A stretch of 64,000 bases of DNA, from assembly GCA_038253555.1 (NCBI GenBank), contig JBBSGZ010000001.1:1-64000 (forward strand), in the 5' to 3' direction. The stretch is from JALYUA01 sp038253555. GTDB taxonomy: Bacteria > Acidobacteriota > Thermoanaerobaculia > UBA5066 > Gp7-AA6. The first letter of the stretch is position 1. Each line of letters begins with the position of its first letter. The translations under genes and the position numbers were made by a program. A model generated the notes under the pieces. It was not told where the DNA came from. It saw nothing but the letters and a program-made list of their open reading frames with translations, and ran no database searches. Shown here piece after piece: positions 35,262 through 42,871 of the stretch.

Positions 35262-36407
35262 ATGACTGACGCCTCGGTTTCCGTCCGGCCGATCGGACAT
35301 TCGAAGAAAGAGCTCTCCCGTTTCTTCGACGTTGCCGACCGGATCTACGCGAGCGACCCGCTCTGGGTCGCCCCGTTGCGCGACGACGTCGCCAAGGTCT
35401 TCTCAGCGAAAAACCCCTTCTTCCTCCATGGCGGGATGCAGCTCTTCGTCGCCTCCCGCGAGGGACGCGATGCAGGGCGGATCGCGGCGATCGTCGACCG
35501 GAACCACAACGATTTCCACGGCGATCGCACCGGGTTCTTCGGCTATTTCGAGAGCGAGAACGACCCCGTCGTGGCGCGGGCGCTCTTCGACGCCGCAGGA
35601 GCATGGGTCCGGGAGCGGGGGATGGACACGCTTCGCGGGCCGGCCAACCCGACCTTGAACGACGAGGCGGGACTCCTGGTCGACGGGTTCGACTCCTCTC
35701 CGGTGTTGATGATGACGTACAACCCCCGCTACTACGTGGATCTCGTCTCAGGGGCGGGCTTCGCGAAGGTAAAGGATCTTCTGGCGTACTGGTTCGAGAT
35801 CCAGCCCGGCCCGATGGCGCGGCTGGCCCGGATAGCCGAACGGATCGCGCGGCGGGAAAAAGACGTGGTGGTGCGCAAGATCTCGAAGAAGACGCTCGCC
35901 GCCGACCTTCCGAAGATCCGCGAGGTCTACAACGCGGCGTGGGAGAAGAACTGGGGCTTCGTCCCCATGACTCCGGAAGAGATGGACTTCATGGCGAAGC
36001 GCCTGAAGCCCCTGGTCGACGAGGACTTCCTGTTCCTGGCGGAGGCCCGGCGGCCCGACGGCTCCCCCGAGCCCGTCGCTTTCCTTCTGGCACTCCCGGA
36101 CTACAACATCTCGATGAAGCCGTTGAAGGGCCGCCTCCTTCCTTTCGGCTGGCTGAAATTCCTGCTCTCCTTGAAGAAGATCCGCTCGATGCGCGTGTTG
36201 ACTCTCGGGATCAAGAAGGAGTGGAGACTGCGCGGCCTCCAGGCGGTCATGTTCGAAAAGGGTTTGAAGGCCGCGCTCGATCGCAACTATGTCGGGTGCG
36301 AGATGTCGTGGCTGCTGGAGGACAACGACGCGATCATTCGCTCCGCGGACTTCTGGGGCGGCCGCCTCTACAAGACATACCGTATGTACGACCGGAGGCT
36401 GGGGTGA
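35262..36407 (+). CDS. GNAT-like acyltransferase, candidate bacterial ceramide synthase
   Basis: 381 residues. The N-terminal SKKELSRFFDVADRIYASDPLWVAPL segment, RGPANPTLNDEAGLLVDGF in the middle and KEWRLRGLQAVMFEKGLKAAL near the end fit the large GNAT-related family often left as hypothetical. Bacterial ceramide synthase, which N-acylates the sphingoid base, is described as a GNAT-like acyl-CoA enzyme encoded near SPT. Position right after the SPT-type gene (79 nt, AGGCGG ribosome-binding site) suggests that role. Without alignment this remains inference; another lipid N-acyltransferase is possible. Confidence 0.65.
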   Translation: MTDASVSVRPIGHSKKELSRFFDVADRIYASDPLWVAPLRDDVAKVFSAKNPFFLHGGMQLFVASREGRDAGRIAAIVDRNHNDFHGDRTGFFGYFESENDPVVARALFDAAGAWVRERGMDTLRGPANPTLNDEAGLLVDGFDSSPVLMMTYNPRYYVDLVSGAGFAKVKDLLAYWFEIQPGPMARLARIAERIARREKDVVVRKISKKTLAADLPKIREVYNAAWEKNWGFVPMTPEEMDFMAKRLKPLVDEDFLFLAEARRPDGSPEPVAFLLALPDYNISMKPLKGRLLPFGWLKFLLSLKKIRSMRVLTLGIKKEWRLRGLQAVMFEKGLKAALDRNYVGCEMSWLLEDNDAIIRSADFWGGRLYKTYRMYDRRLG

Positions 36408-36421
36408 CGACGGGGTCGTAA

Positions 36422-36514
36422 GGGGTGAGGCGTGAGGGGTGAGGCGAAAAAAAGAAGAAGCGGCAGGCCCCAGCGATGAGCGCCTGACGCCTCACGCCTC
36501 ACGCCTGACGTCTC
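36422..36514. repeat. Large imperfect inverted repeat between convergent genes
   Basis: Left arm 36422-36446 (GGGGTGAGGCGTGAGGGGTG and so on) and right arm 36481-36505 (CGCCTGACGCCTCACGCCTC and so on) pair at 22 of 25 positions around a 34-nt A-rich loop. Each arm is made of TGAGGCG units, and the repeat continues into the PAP2 stop. Same class as 39610-39716 and 26385-26453, so a dispersed element, perhaps a terminator or transcript stabiliser. Confidence 0.7.
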
Positions 36515-37443
36515 ACGGCCGAGGTGGTCAACCGGTCATAAATCCGGTCTCCCAGCGGGACCGTCACGGCGGCGAGGATCAACCCGGCCAGCACGTCCAC
36601 GACGTAGTGGTATCGGCAGTAGACCGTCGACAGGATCAGGCACGTCGCCACGGGCAGCAACCACCAGAACAGGTCGCGCGCGCGACGAAACGCCACGAAT
36701 AAGACGGCGGCCGCGAGCATCGTGTGCCCGGAGGGAAAGACGTCCAGCTTCGTGTGTTCGAGCTCGTCCAACGTCTGCGCGATGGCCGCCGCCACGGGAG
36801 TCAACTCCAGGAAAACCGTCTGCCGGCTCGCGAGGGCAAATCGGGGACCGAGCGCCGGCACCGCGAAATACCCGGCATAGGACACGTAGTAGCAGAGGGT
36901 CAGCGTGAAAATGTAGCGCCGCAGGGCGGGGATGTCCCGGATCCACAGAACGAATCCGAGCGCCAGCGAAATGAAGTAGTAGGTCGTGTAGGCCACGAAG
37001 AAGACATCCGTGAGCCACGGCCGGACGAATCTTTCGAGCCAGACCGTCACGTCCACGCCGAAGAGTGCCCGGTCCGCGGCGATCAGCAGCGCGTCCTTCG
37101 CTCCGCCTCGGGCCGCGAAGATGAGCACTCCCAGGGTCTCGTACAGCACGGGGATGAACGCCGCCGGATAGAAATCGACGAGAAACCGGATGGGTCCGGG
37201 CAGCCGTTTCTCCCGCCGGACGAGCGCCGTGATGATGGCGAGCGCCAGCGCCAGGACGGCATACCGAAGCAGGAGGCCGCCGGGATCCGCAAGGCGGCGA
37301 TAGAGCACGAGGGTGAGAAGGGACACGGCGCAGAGGGCCGCGAAGTTGATCGCCTCGAGAGGGCGGAGGATTTTAATGTCCCGCGGCGGCGGCGGCTGGA
37401 CGGGGCTCCCGGCGCTCGAGGATGAAGATGTCCGCGCCGGCAC
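36499..37443 (-). CDS. PAP2-superfamily membrane phosphatase/transferase, Aur1-like
   Basis: About 314 residues with six membrane segments. The PAP2 signature is FPSGHTMLAAAVLF (motif 2) and STVYCRYHYVVDVLAGL (motif 3, His-x3-Asp), and the YVSYAGYFAVPALGPRF segment recalls the PAP2_3/Aur1 inositol-phosphorylceramide synthase group. It converges with the SPT locus, so it could add a phospho-head group to ceramide or dephosphorylate a lipid intermediate. A phosphatidic acid phosphatase is the simpler alternative. GTG 37443 is chosen because earlier sequence overlaps the divergent NfeD gene. Confidence 0.75.
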   Translation of the reverse strand: MPARTSSSSSAGSPVQPPPPRDIKILRPLEAINFAALCAVSLLTLVLYRRLADPGGLLLRYAVLALALAIITALVRREKRLPGPIRFLVDFYPAAFIPVLYETLGVLIFAARGGAKDALLIAADRALFGVDVTVWLERFVRPWLTDVFFVAYTTYYFISLALGFVLWIRDIPALRRYIFTLTLCYYVSYAGYFAVPALGPRFALASRQTVFLELTPVAAAIAQTLDELEHTKLDVFPSGHTMLAAAVLFVAFRRARDLFWWLLPVATCLILSTVYCRYHYVVDVLAGLILAAVTVPLGDRIYDRLTTSAVRRQA

Positions 37444-37525
37444 GACGGGATTATCGCCGAAGGAGGGTCTTCCGGGCGGGCGTCTTCCCAGAGCGCGCCA
37501 GGACCTTTCACGACGGTCGGCACGG

Positions 37526-37531
37526 TAGACT
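37526..37531 (+). promoter_or_regulatory. -10 box of nfeD-SPFH operon
   Basis: TAGACT, 8 nt before ATG 37540, with no Shine-Dalgarno in between (TCCCCGCGC). Another near-leaderless arrangement. Confidence 0.45.
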
Positions 37532-37539
37532 CCCCGCGC

Positions 37540-38841
37540 ATGCCGGCGCGGCTCGCCTTCCTGCTTTTTCTCTTCGGGGCCGCCTCGGTCCCCGCGGGCG
37601 CCGCGCCCGCCCCGCTCGTCGTCGTGGGGCGGATCGACGGTCCGGTTCATCCCGCGGCCGCCGCCTACCTTCGCCGGCTGCTTTCAGGGGCGAGGGAGAG
37701 CGGCGCGAGCCTCGTCATTTTGGAGCTTTCGACGCCCGGCGGGCTGCTGACATCGACTCGGGAAATGGCGAGGTCGATTCTCGAATCTCCCGTGCCGGTC
37801 GCGACCTTCGTGGCTCCGTCGGGAAGCTCCGCGGCTTCTGCGGGGTTCTTCCTGCTCCTGGCGGGAGACGTCGCGGCGATGGCGCCCGGGACCAACTCGG
37901 GCGCCGCGCACCCGGTCGGGGGCCAGGGAGAAGACCTCTCGAAAACCATGACCTCCAAGGTCGAACAGGACGCGCGCGCGTTCATCCGCAGCCTCGCGCG
38001 GCAGCGGGGGCGCAACGCGGAAAAAGCGGAATCCGCGGTGACCTCGAGCGCTTCATTCACCGAGACGGAGGCGAAGGAAGCGGGCCTCGTCGAAATCATC
38101 GCCCGTGACCGCGCGGATCTCATCCGGCAGCTCGACGGGCGAAAGCTCGCGAGGTTAAACGGGTCGTCGCCGCCACTGGCGGTGGCAGGCGCTCGGATCG
38201 AAACGCGGGAAATGGGATCGCTCGAGAGGCTGCTCGGGGTCGTGTCTCACCCGAACATCGCTTATATCCTCTTTCTCGCCGGCCTGGTCGGGCTCTACTT
38301 CGAGCTCGCCAGCCCGGGCGCCATCCTTCCCGGGATCGTCGGGGGAATCTCGCTTCTCCTGGCGCTCTATGCCTTTTCGGTTCTGCCCGTGAATCTCGCC
38401 GGCATTGCCCTGATTCTTTTCGCCGTTCTTCTCTTCATCGCAGAGGTGAAGGTGACGAGCCACGGACTGCTTGCGGTCGGAGGAGCGGTCGCGCTTCTCG
38501 CGGGCTCCGCGATGCTGTTTTCCGGACGCGAAGACGGCGCCGGCTATCGCGTGGATCTCTCGATCGTCGTGCCGGCCGTCGCCTTGACCCTTGCCGTCGT
38601 GGGGTTCCTGGCATGGAACACCGTGCGCCTGCGCCATCTACCGGTGCGGACCGGCCGCGACAGCGTTCTCGGTCAGAGCGCCGTGGTCGTGAGGCCGATG
38701 GGGGAGGAGGGTTTGGGAACCGTCATGGTCCACGGCGAATACTGGGACGCGTCGGGGGCGCCGGCCGCGGCGGCGGGCGAGCGGGTGCTCGTGACGAGAG
38801 TCGAAGGCTTCACACTGCACGTCGAACGGAGGCTGTCATGA
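37540..38841 (+). CDS. NfeD-family membrane serine protease (ClpP class)
   Basis: 433 residues: signal peptide (1-22), a ClpP-like protease domain to about 200 with LELSTPGGLLTSTREMA and the nucleophile region APSGSSAASAGFFLL (Ser100 by comparison with the archaeal 1510-N protease), then four or five membrane helices and a C-terminal NfeD OB-fold domain (RDSVLGQSAVVVRPMGEEGLG). It works with the SPFH protein encoded next (ATGA overlap), a pairing seen across bacteria and archaea, probably in membrane-protein quality control. Confidence 0.92.
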   Translation: MPARLAFLLFLFGAASVPAGAAPAPLVVVGRIDGPVHPAAAAYLRRLLSGARESGASLVILELSTPGGLLTSTREMARSILESPVPVATFVAPSGSSAASAGFFLLLAGDVAAMAPGTNSGAAHPVGGQGEDLSKTMTSKVEQDARAFIRSLARQRGRNAEKAESAVTSSASFTETEAKEAGLVEIIARDRADLIRQLDGRKLARLNGSSPPLAVAGARIETREMGSLERLLGVVSHPNIAYILFLAGLVGLYFELASPGAILPGIVGGISLLLALYAFSVLPVNLAGIALILFAVLLFIAEVKVTSHGLLAVGGAVALLAGSAMLFSGREDGAGYRVDLSIVVPAVALTLAVVGFLAWNTVRLRHLPVRTGRDSVLGQSAVVVRPMGEEGLGTVMVHGEYWDASGAPAAAAGERVLVTRVEGFTLHVERRLS

Positions 38842-39605
38842 CTCAGCTGATCTCGTTTCCCGGTCTGATCTTCGCGGCCTTCGTGGGACTGATCCTCTTT
38901 TTTAAATGGGTCAACATCCTGAAGGAATACGAGCGGGCCGTCACGTTCTGGCTCGGCCGCCTGGGCGCGAAGCCGAAGGGGCCGGGACTCGTTCTGATCT
39001 TCTGGCCCTTCGAGACGATGGTCCGCATTTCGCTCCGGACGATCGTTCACGACGTGCCCGCGCAGGACATCATCACCCGGGACAACGTTTCCGTGAAGGT
39101 GAACGCGGTCGTCTACTTCCGCGTCGTCGAGCCCGACAAAGCCGTCGTCCAGGTGGAGAACTATCTGTATGCGACCTCGCAGCTGGCGCAGACCACCCTC
39201 CGCAGCGTGCTCGGAGAGGCCATGCTCGACGAGCTTCTGTCCGAGCGCGAGAAGTTGAACGTCGCCCTTCAGAGCGTCATCGATCAGCATACCCAGCCGT
39301 GGGGCATCAAGGTGTCGCTCGTCGAAGTGAAGCAGGTGGACCTCCCCCCGGAGATGCAGCGCGCGATGGCGCGCCAGGCGGAGGCGGAGCGCGAGAAGCG
39401 GGCAAAGATCATCCACGCGGAAGGCGAGTTCCAGGCGGCCGCGCAGCTGTCCCGCGCCGCCGAGGTGATCGGTCGCGAGCCCGCCACTCTCCAGCTGCGC
39501 TATCTCCAGACGCTGACCGAGATCGGAAGCGAGAAGAACACCACCATCATCTTTCCGCTGCCGATCGAGCTTCTTCGCGCGTTCCTCCCGAAGGAGACGA
39601 AGTAA
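38838..39605 (+). CDS. SPFH/stomatin-family membrane protein
   Basis: 255 residues: one N-terminal membrane helix (ISFPGLIFAAFVGLILFFKWVN), then a band-7 domain (ILKEYERAVTFWLGRL to AQDIITRDNVSVKVNAVVYFRV) and a C-terminal coiled coil rich in Ala/Glu (QAEAEREKRAKIIHAEGEFQ). Expected to form ring-like membrane scaffolds with the NfeD protease, which may cleave it at the hydrophobic C-terminus. Ends just before a large inverted repeat. Confidence 0.95.
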   Translation: MTQLISFPGLIFAAFVGLILFFKWVNILKEYERAVTFWLGRLGAKPKGPGLVLIFWPFETMVRISLRTIVHDVPAQDIITRDNVSVKVNAVVYFRVVEPDKAVVQVENYLYATSQLAQTTLRSVLGEAMLDELLSEREKLNVALQSVIDQHTQPWGIKVSLVEVKQVDLPPEMQRAMARQAEAEREKRAKIIHAEGEFQAAAQLSRAAEVIGREPATLQLRYLQTLTEIGSEKNTTIIFPLPIELLRAFLPKETK

Positions 39606-39609
39606 AAGA

Positions 39610-39716
39610 GGCGAAAGGCGAAGGGCGAAAGAAGGGAAAAGACTGCCCCGGTCGATCGACAGCGCGGCGGATCGGTTCCCCGGTCCGCCCTGCGCCGTCG
39701 CCCTGCGCCCCTCGCC
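39610..39716. repeat. Large imperfect inverted repeat after the SPFH gene
   Basis: Left arm 39610-39627 (GGCGAAAGGCGAAGGGCG) pairs with right arm 39699-39716 at 15 of 18 positions, with about 70 nt between. It shares the GGCGAAGG theme and the final GCCTGACGT with the element at 36422-36514. It sits right after a stop codon and before the next promoter, consistent with a terminator. Confidence 0.6.
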
Positions 39717-39725
39717 TGACGTTGC

Positions 39726-39731
39726 TACACT
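39726..39731 (+). promoter_or_regulatory. -10 box of the SPOR-lipA-lnt-prfB operon
   Basis: TTGCTACACT with TACACT ending 7 nt before GTG 39739. Given the usual start 6-8 nt after a -10, transcription would begin at or near the start codon itself, a leaderless message. Confidence 0.5.
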
Positions 39732-39738
39732 CCGCGGC

Positions 39739-40437
39739 GTGGACGAGCCCCGCACGCATTACCAGCTCTCTTTTACGGCGCGGCAGGCGCTCCTGCTGTT
39801 CGTCGGGCTTCTGTCAGCCCTGGCGGCGGCTTACGTCTTCGGACTGATGACCGGCCTCGCCGGTCACGATCGGCCGGAAACGTCCATCGCGGCCGCGACG
39901 CCCGGCGCCGGAAGCACGACTGCGACGGGCCCGTCGGCGGTGACCCCGGACGCTCTCGAAATCCCGCGGGCCGTGCGGGGAGTGGCTCCCTCCCGTGCGC
40001 CGCAGCGAGGCTCGACGTCCTCATCGGCGGCACTGGTGCCGACTCCGGTCCCGGTCGCGGCCGGGCCGACGCCCTCTCCTGGACTCCAGCTCTTCGACGA
40101 TGGTCCGGACCGCACGCCGGCCACGGGCGCCGCCCCGGCGCGAAGAGTCCGCACGCCGAAGCCCTCCGCCGAAACCTCCGGTTCCCACGCCGCCGCAGCC
40201 GGATATTTCTGGGTCCAGGCTCTGTCGGCCCCGTCCGAGAAGGAAGCCCGCTCGCGCCGCGACCGGCTCGCCGCGCACGGCTTTCCGGCGGTTGTCAGAT
40301 CCGGCGGGGGGCCGAACGGGAAGGTCTACCGGGTGCGCGTCGGACCTTTCAAGACGAAGGAAGAAGCGGAGAAGTCGGCCGCGCGGCTGAAGACGCGGGA
40401 GAAGCTCCAGCCGTGGATCGTCCCGCCCGGAAAATGA
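39739..40437 (+). CDS. SPOR-domain membrane protein
   Basis: 232 residues: short cytoplasmic tail, one membrane helix (FTARQALLLFVGLLSALAAA, about residues 12-31), a Pro/Ala/Thr-rich periplasmic spacer and a C-terminal SPOR domain (about 150-232, WVQALSAPSEKEARSRRDRL to KLQPWIVPP) that binds denuded glycan strands at the division septum. A possible cell-division protein. GTG start following a -10 box by 7 nt. The stop overlaps lipA (ATGA). Confidence 0.88.
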   Translation: MDEPRTHYQLSFTARQALLLFVGLLSALAAAYVFGLMTGLAGHDRPETSIAAATPGAGSTTATGPSAVTPDALEIPRAVRGVAPSRAPQRGSTSSSAALVPTPVPVAAGPTPSPGLQLFDDGPDRTPATGAAPARRVRTPKPSAETSGSHAAAAGYFWVQALSAPSEKEARSRRDRLAAHGFPAVVRSGGGPNGKVYRVRVGPFKTKEEAEKSAARLKTREKLQPWIVPPGK

Positions 40438-41309
40438 CCTCCCTTCCCGCGCGCCCCCCGGAGTGGATCCGCGAAAAGCGCATACGCCTCTCAGAGCTCC
40501 ATGGCGTCAAAGACGTCATGCGCCGCCACGCCCTCTCGACGGTCTGCGAGGAGGCGCGCTGCCCCAACCGGGGTGAATGCTTCTCCCGCGGGACGGCCAC
40601 GTTCCTGATGCTCGGCGACGTCTGCACGAGGACGTGCGGCTTCTGCGACATCGCGCACGGAAAACCCGCTGCGGTCGACGCTCTCGAACCCTTTCGGGTG
40701 GCCACCGCGGCGCGCGAGATGAAGCTCCAGTTCGTGGTCCTGACATCGGTGGACCGGGACGATCTTCCCGACGGCGGGGCGTCTCACTTCGCCGAAACGA
40801 TTCGCGCGCTTCGGCGCCTCCAGCCGGCCCCGGGAATCGAGGTCCTCACGCCCGATTTTCAGGGGCGATTCATGTCGGTCGCGAGAGTCGTCGAGGCGCG
40901 GCCGGACGTCTTCAATCACAACGTCGAGACGGTCCCCCGGCTGTACACGCGCGTTCGACGGGGAGCGCGCCTCGACCGCTCGCTCGGGCTTCTCGCGGCG
41001 GTCCGCGCGCTCGACCCCTCGATCACGACCAAGTCGGGCTTCATGCTGGGCCTCGGCGAGCGCGACGACGAGGTCCACGCCCTCCTCGGAGACCTGCGGA
41101 ACGCCGGCGTCGATATCGTGACGATCGGGCAGTACCTCCAGCCGTCCCGCGAAAGTCTTCCGGTTGAAGAGTATGTCCGGCCGGAGGTATTCGACGGCTA
41201 TCGGGAGGCGGGCGAACGGCTCGGCTTCCGCCACGTGTTTTCCGGTCCCTTCGTCCGGTCGTCCTACCGCGCGGAGGAAGCCCTCCTCGCGTCCGCCTCG
41301 CTCCGCTGA
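40434..41309 (+). CDS. lipA: Lipoyl synthase
   Basis: Radical SAM enzyme that inserts sulfur into octanoyl-protein to make lipoate. 291 residues. The auxiliary cluster Cys are at 38, 43 and 49 (CEEARCPNRGEC), the SAM cluster Cys at 64, 68 and 71 (CTRTCGFC), and the C-terminal RSSY segment that donates a Ser ligand is present. No lipB is adjacent. ATGA overlap with the SPOR gene; lnt follows after 11 nt. Confidence 0.97.
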   Translation: MTSLPARPPEWIREKRIRLSELHGVKDVMRRHALSTVCEEARCPNRGECFSRGTATFLMLGDVCTRTCGFCDIAHGKPAAVDALEPFRVATAAREMKLQFVVLTSVDRDDLPDGGASHFAETIRALRRLQPAPGIEVLTPDFQGRFMSVARVVEARPDVFNHNVETVPRLYTRVRRGARLDRSLGLLAAVRALDPSITTKSGFMLGLGERDDEVHALLGDLRNAGVDIVTIGQYLQPSRESLPVEEYVRPEVFDGYREAGERLGFRHVFSGPFVRSSYRAEEALLASASLR

Positions 41310-41320
41310 GAGGCTTTCGA

Positions 41321-42871
41321 ATGAGCGTGTCGCGCTGGAAGACGCCCGCGGCCGGCGTGCTCTCCGGACTCCTTTTCGCGCTGGCTTTTCCGCCGTACGA
41401 CGTGACGGTCCTTCTCCCGCTGGCTCTCGTTCCCTGGATCGCCCTCCTTTCGATGGAAGAAAGCCGGGGCCGCGCGCTTCTTTCGGGCCTCCTGTTCGGC
41501 ATGGCGTTCTGGTGCGCGTCGGTCCCCTGGATCTCCTACGTCGTCACCGTGTACGGAGGACAGTCGAAGGCGATGGGCGTCGTGTGCGTCGGCCTCCTCG
41601 CTCTGATCTGCGCGGAGTGGACCGCGGTGGTCGGCTGGGGGATCGCCGCTCTGGCTCCACCGCGTTCGTGGAAGCGCTTCGCGGCGTTTCCCCTTCTGTG
41701 GATGGCCGCGGAGCATGCCAGGTCGGTGATCTACGGCGGCTTTCCTTGGAACCTGACGGGCTGGGCGCTCGCCCGAAGGCCCGTGTGGATCCAGACGGCT
41801 TCCCTCTGGGGCGTGTACGGAGTCGGATTCGCGGTCGCCGCGGTCGCGACGCTTCTCGCCGCGTTTGCCGTGCGCCGCCGCCCGATGTTCCTGGTCGTCG
41901 CCGCCGCGTCGGTGCTGGCGGTCGGAGTCGCCGGAGCGATCCGGCTGACCCGGCCGGTCGAAACCGGGGCGCCGCTTCGAGTCCGGTTGATCCAGCCGAA
42001 TCTGGCGGAAGAGGACCGGCGCACCGCCGACAAGGCGGCGGCCGGGTATCGCGCCGTGCTTGCACGCGGAGACGAGGCGGCCCTCGCGGGGGCCGACCTG
42101 ATCGTCTTCCCGGAATCGGCGTTCCCGATGTACTGGGAGCGAAGCAGCCGGCTCCGCGAGGACCTCGCCCGACTGTCGGCGAAGTGCCACTGCGCAGTTC
42201 TGTTCAACGATGTGACGTCGGAGCCCGACGGCCGCGCGTCCAACGCCGCGCGGATGGTAACGCCCGAGGGGCTCGCGCGCGGGATCTACCGCAAGGTGCA
42301 TCTCGTTCCGTTCGGGGAATACGTCCCGCTGCCTCGACTCTTCTTTTTCGCGCGCCAGATCTCGCACGAGATCGGGGAGTTCCTTCCGGCGGAGACTCCC
42401 GTCGTCCTGCGTTCGGGCCCGCTCGCGCTCGGAGTGGGGATCTGCTACGAGATCATCTATCCCGGCCTGGCGCGGCGCCAGACGGCCGACGGCGCGAACC
42501 TGCTCGCCACGATCTCGAACGACTCCTGGTACGGGCGCGCGGGCGCGCAGGACCAACACTTCGCCGGCGCCCTCTTTCGCGCGGTGGAGAACGGCCGCTA
42601 CCTGGTCCGCGCGGCGATCACGGGGATCTCCGGGATCGTCGATCCGCGCGGGCGCATTCTCGCGGAAATCGCGCCGAATGAGTCGGGGACGGCCGCGGGC
42701 ACGATCGCCCTCCTCGGAGCCTCCACGGCGTGGACCCGTTGGGGCTACGTCCTCCCTCGGATCGCGGACGCCGCCGCGGCCGGCGTGCTACTCTTCGGCC
42801 TCGCCCGGTGGGGACGCGAACGCGCGGCGCGCCGCCGACGGCGGGCGGCGTCCCACGGAGACATCACATGA
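41321..42871 (+). CDS. lnt: Apolipoprotein N-acyltransferase
   Basis: Completes lipoprotein maturation by N-acylating the lipid-modified Cys, at the inner membrane. 516 residues: N-terminal membrane helices (to about 210), a nitrilase domain with catalytic Glu265 (VFPESAFP), Lys325 (YRKVHLVPFGEYVP) and Cys375 (GICYEIIYP), and a C-terminal helix. It matures the many lipoproteins encoded here (Pal, CpoB, LptE). ATGA overlap with prfB. Confidence 0.96.
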   Translation: MSVSRWKTPAAGVLSGLLFALAFPPYDVTVLLPLALVPWIALLSMEESRGRALLSGLLFGMAFWCASVPWISYVVTVYGGQSKAMGVVCVGLLALICAEWTAVVGWGIAALAPPRSWKRFAAFPLLWMAAEHARSVIYGGFPWNLTGWALARRPVWIQTASLWGVYGVGFAVAAVATLLAAFAVRRRPMFLVVAAASVLAVGVAGAIRLTRPVETGAPLRVRLIQPNLAEEDRRTADKAAAGYRAVLARGDEAALAGADLIVFPESAFPMYWERSSRLREDLARLSAKCHCAVLFNDVTSEPDGRASNAARMVTPEGLARGIYRKVHLVPFGEYVPLPRLFFFARQISHEIGEFLPAETPVVLRSGPLALGVGICYEIIYPGLARRQTADGANLLATISNDSWYGRAGAQDQHFAGALFRAVENGRYLVRAAITGISGIVDPRGRILAEIAPNESGTAAGTIALLGASTAWTRWGYVLPRIADAAAAGVLLFGLARWGRERAARRRRRAASHGDIT

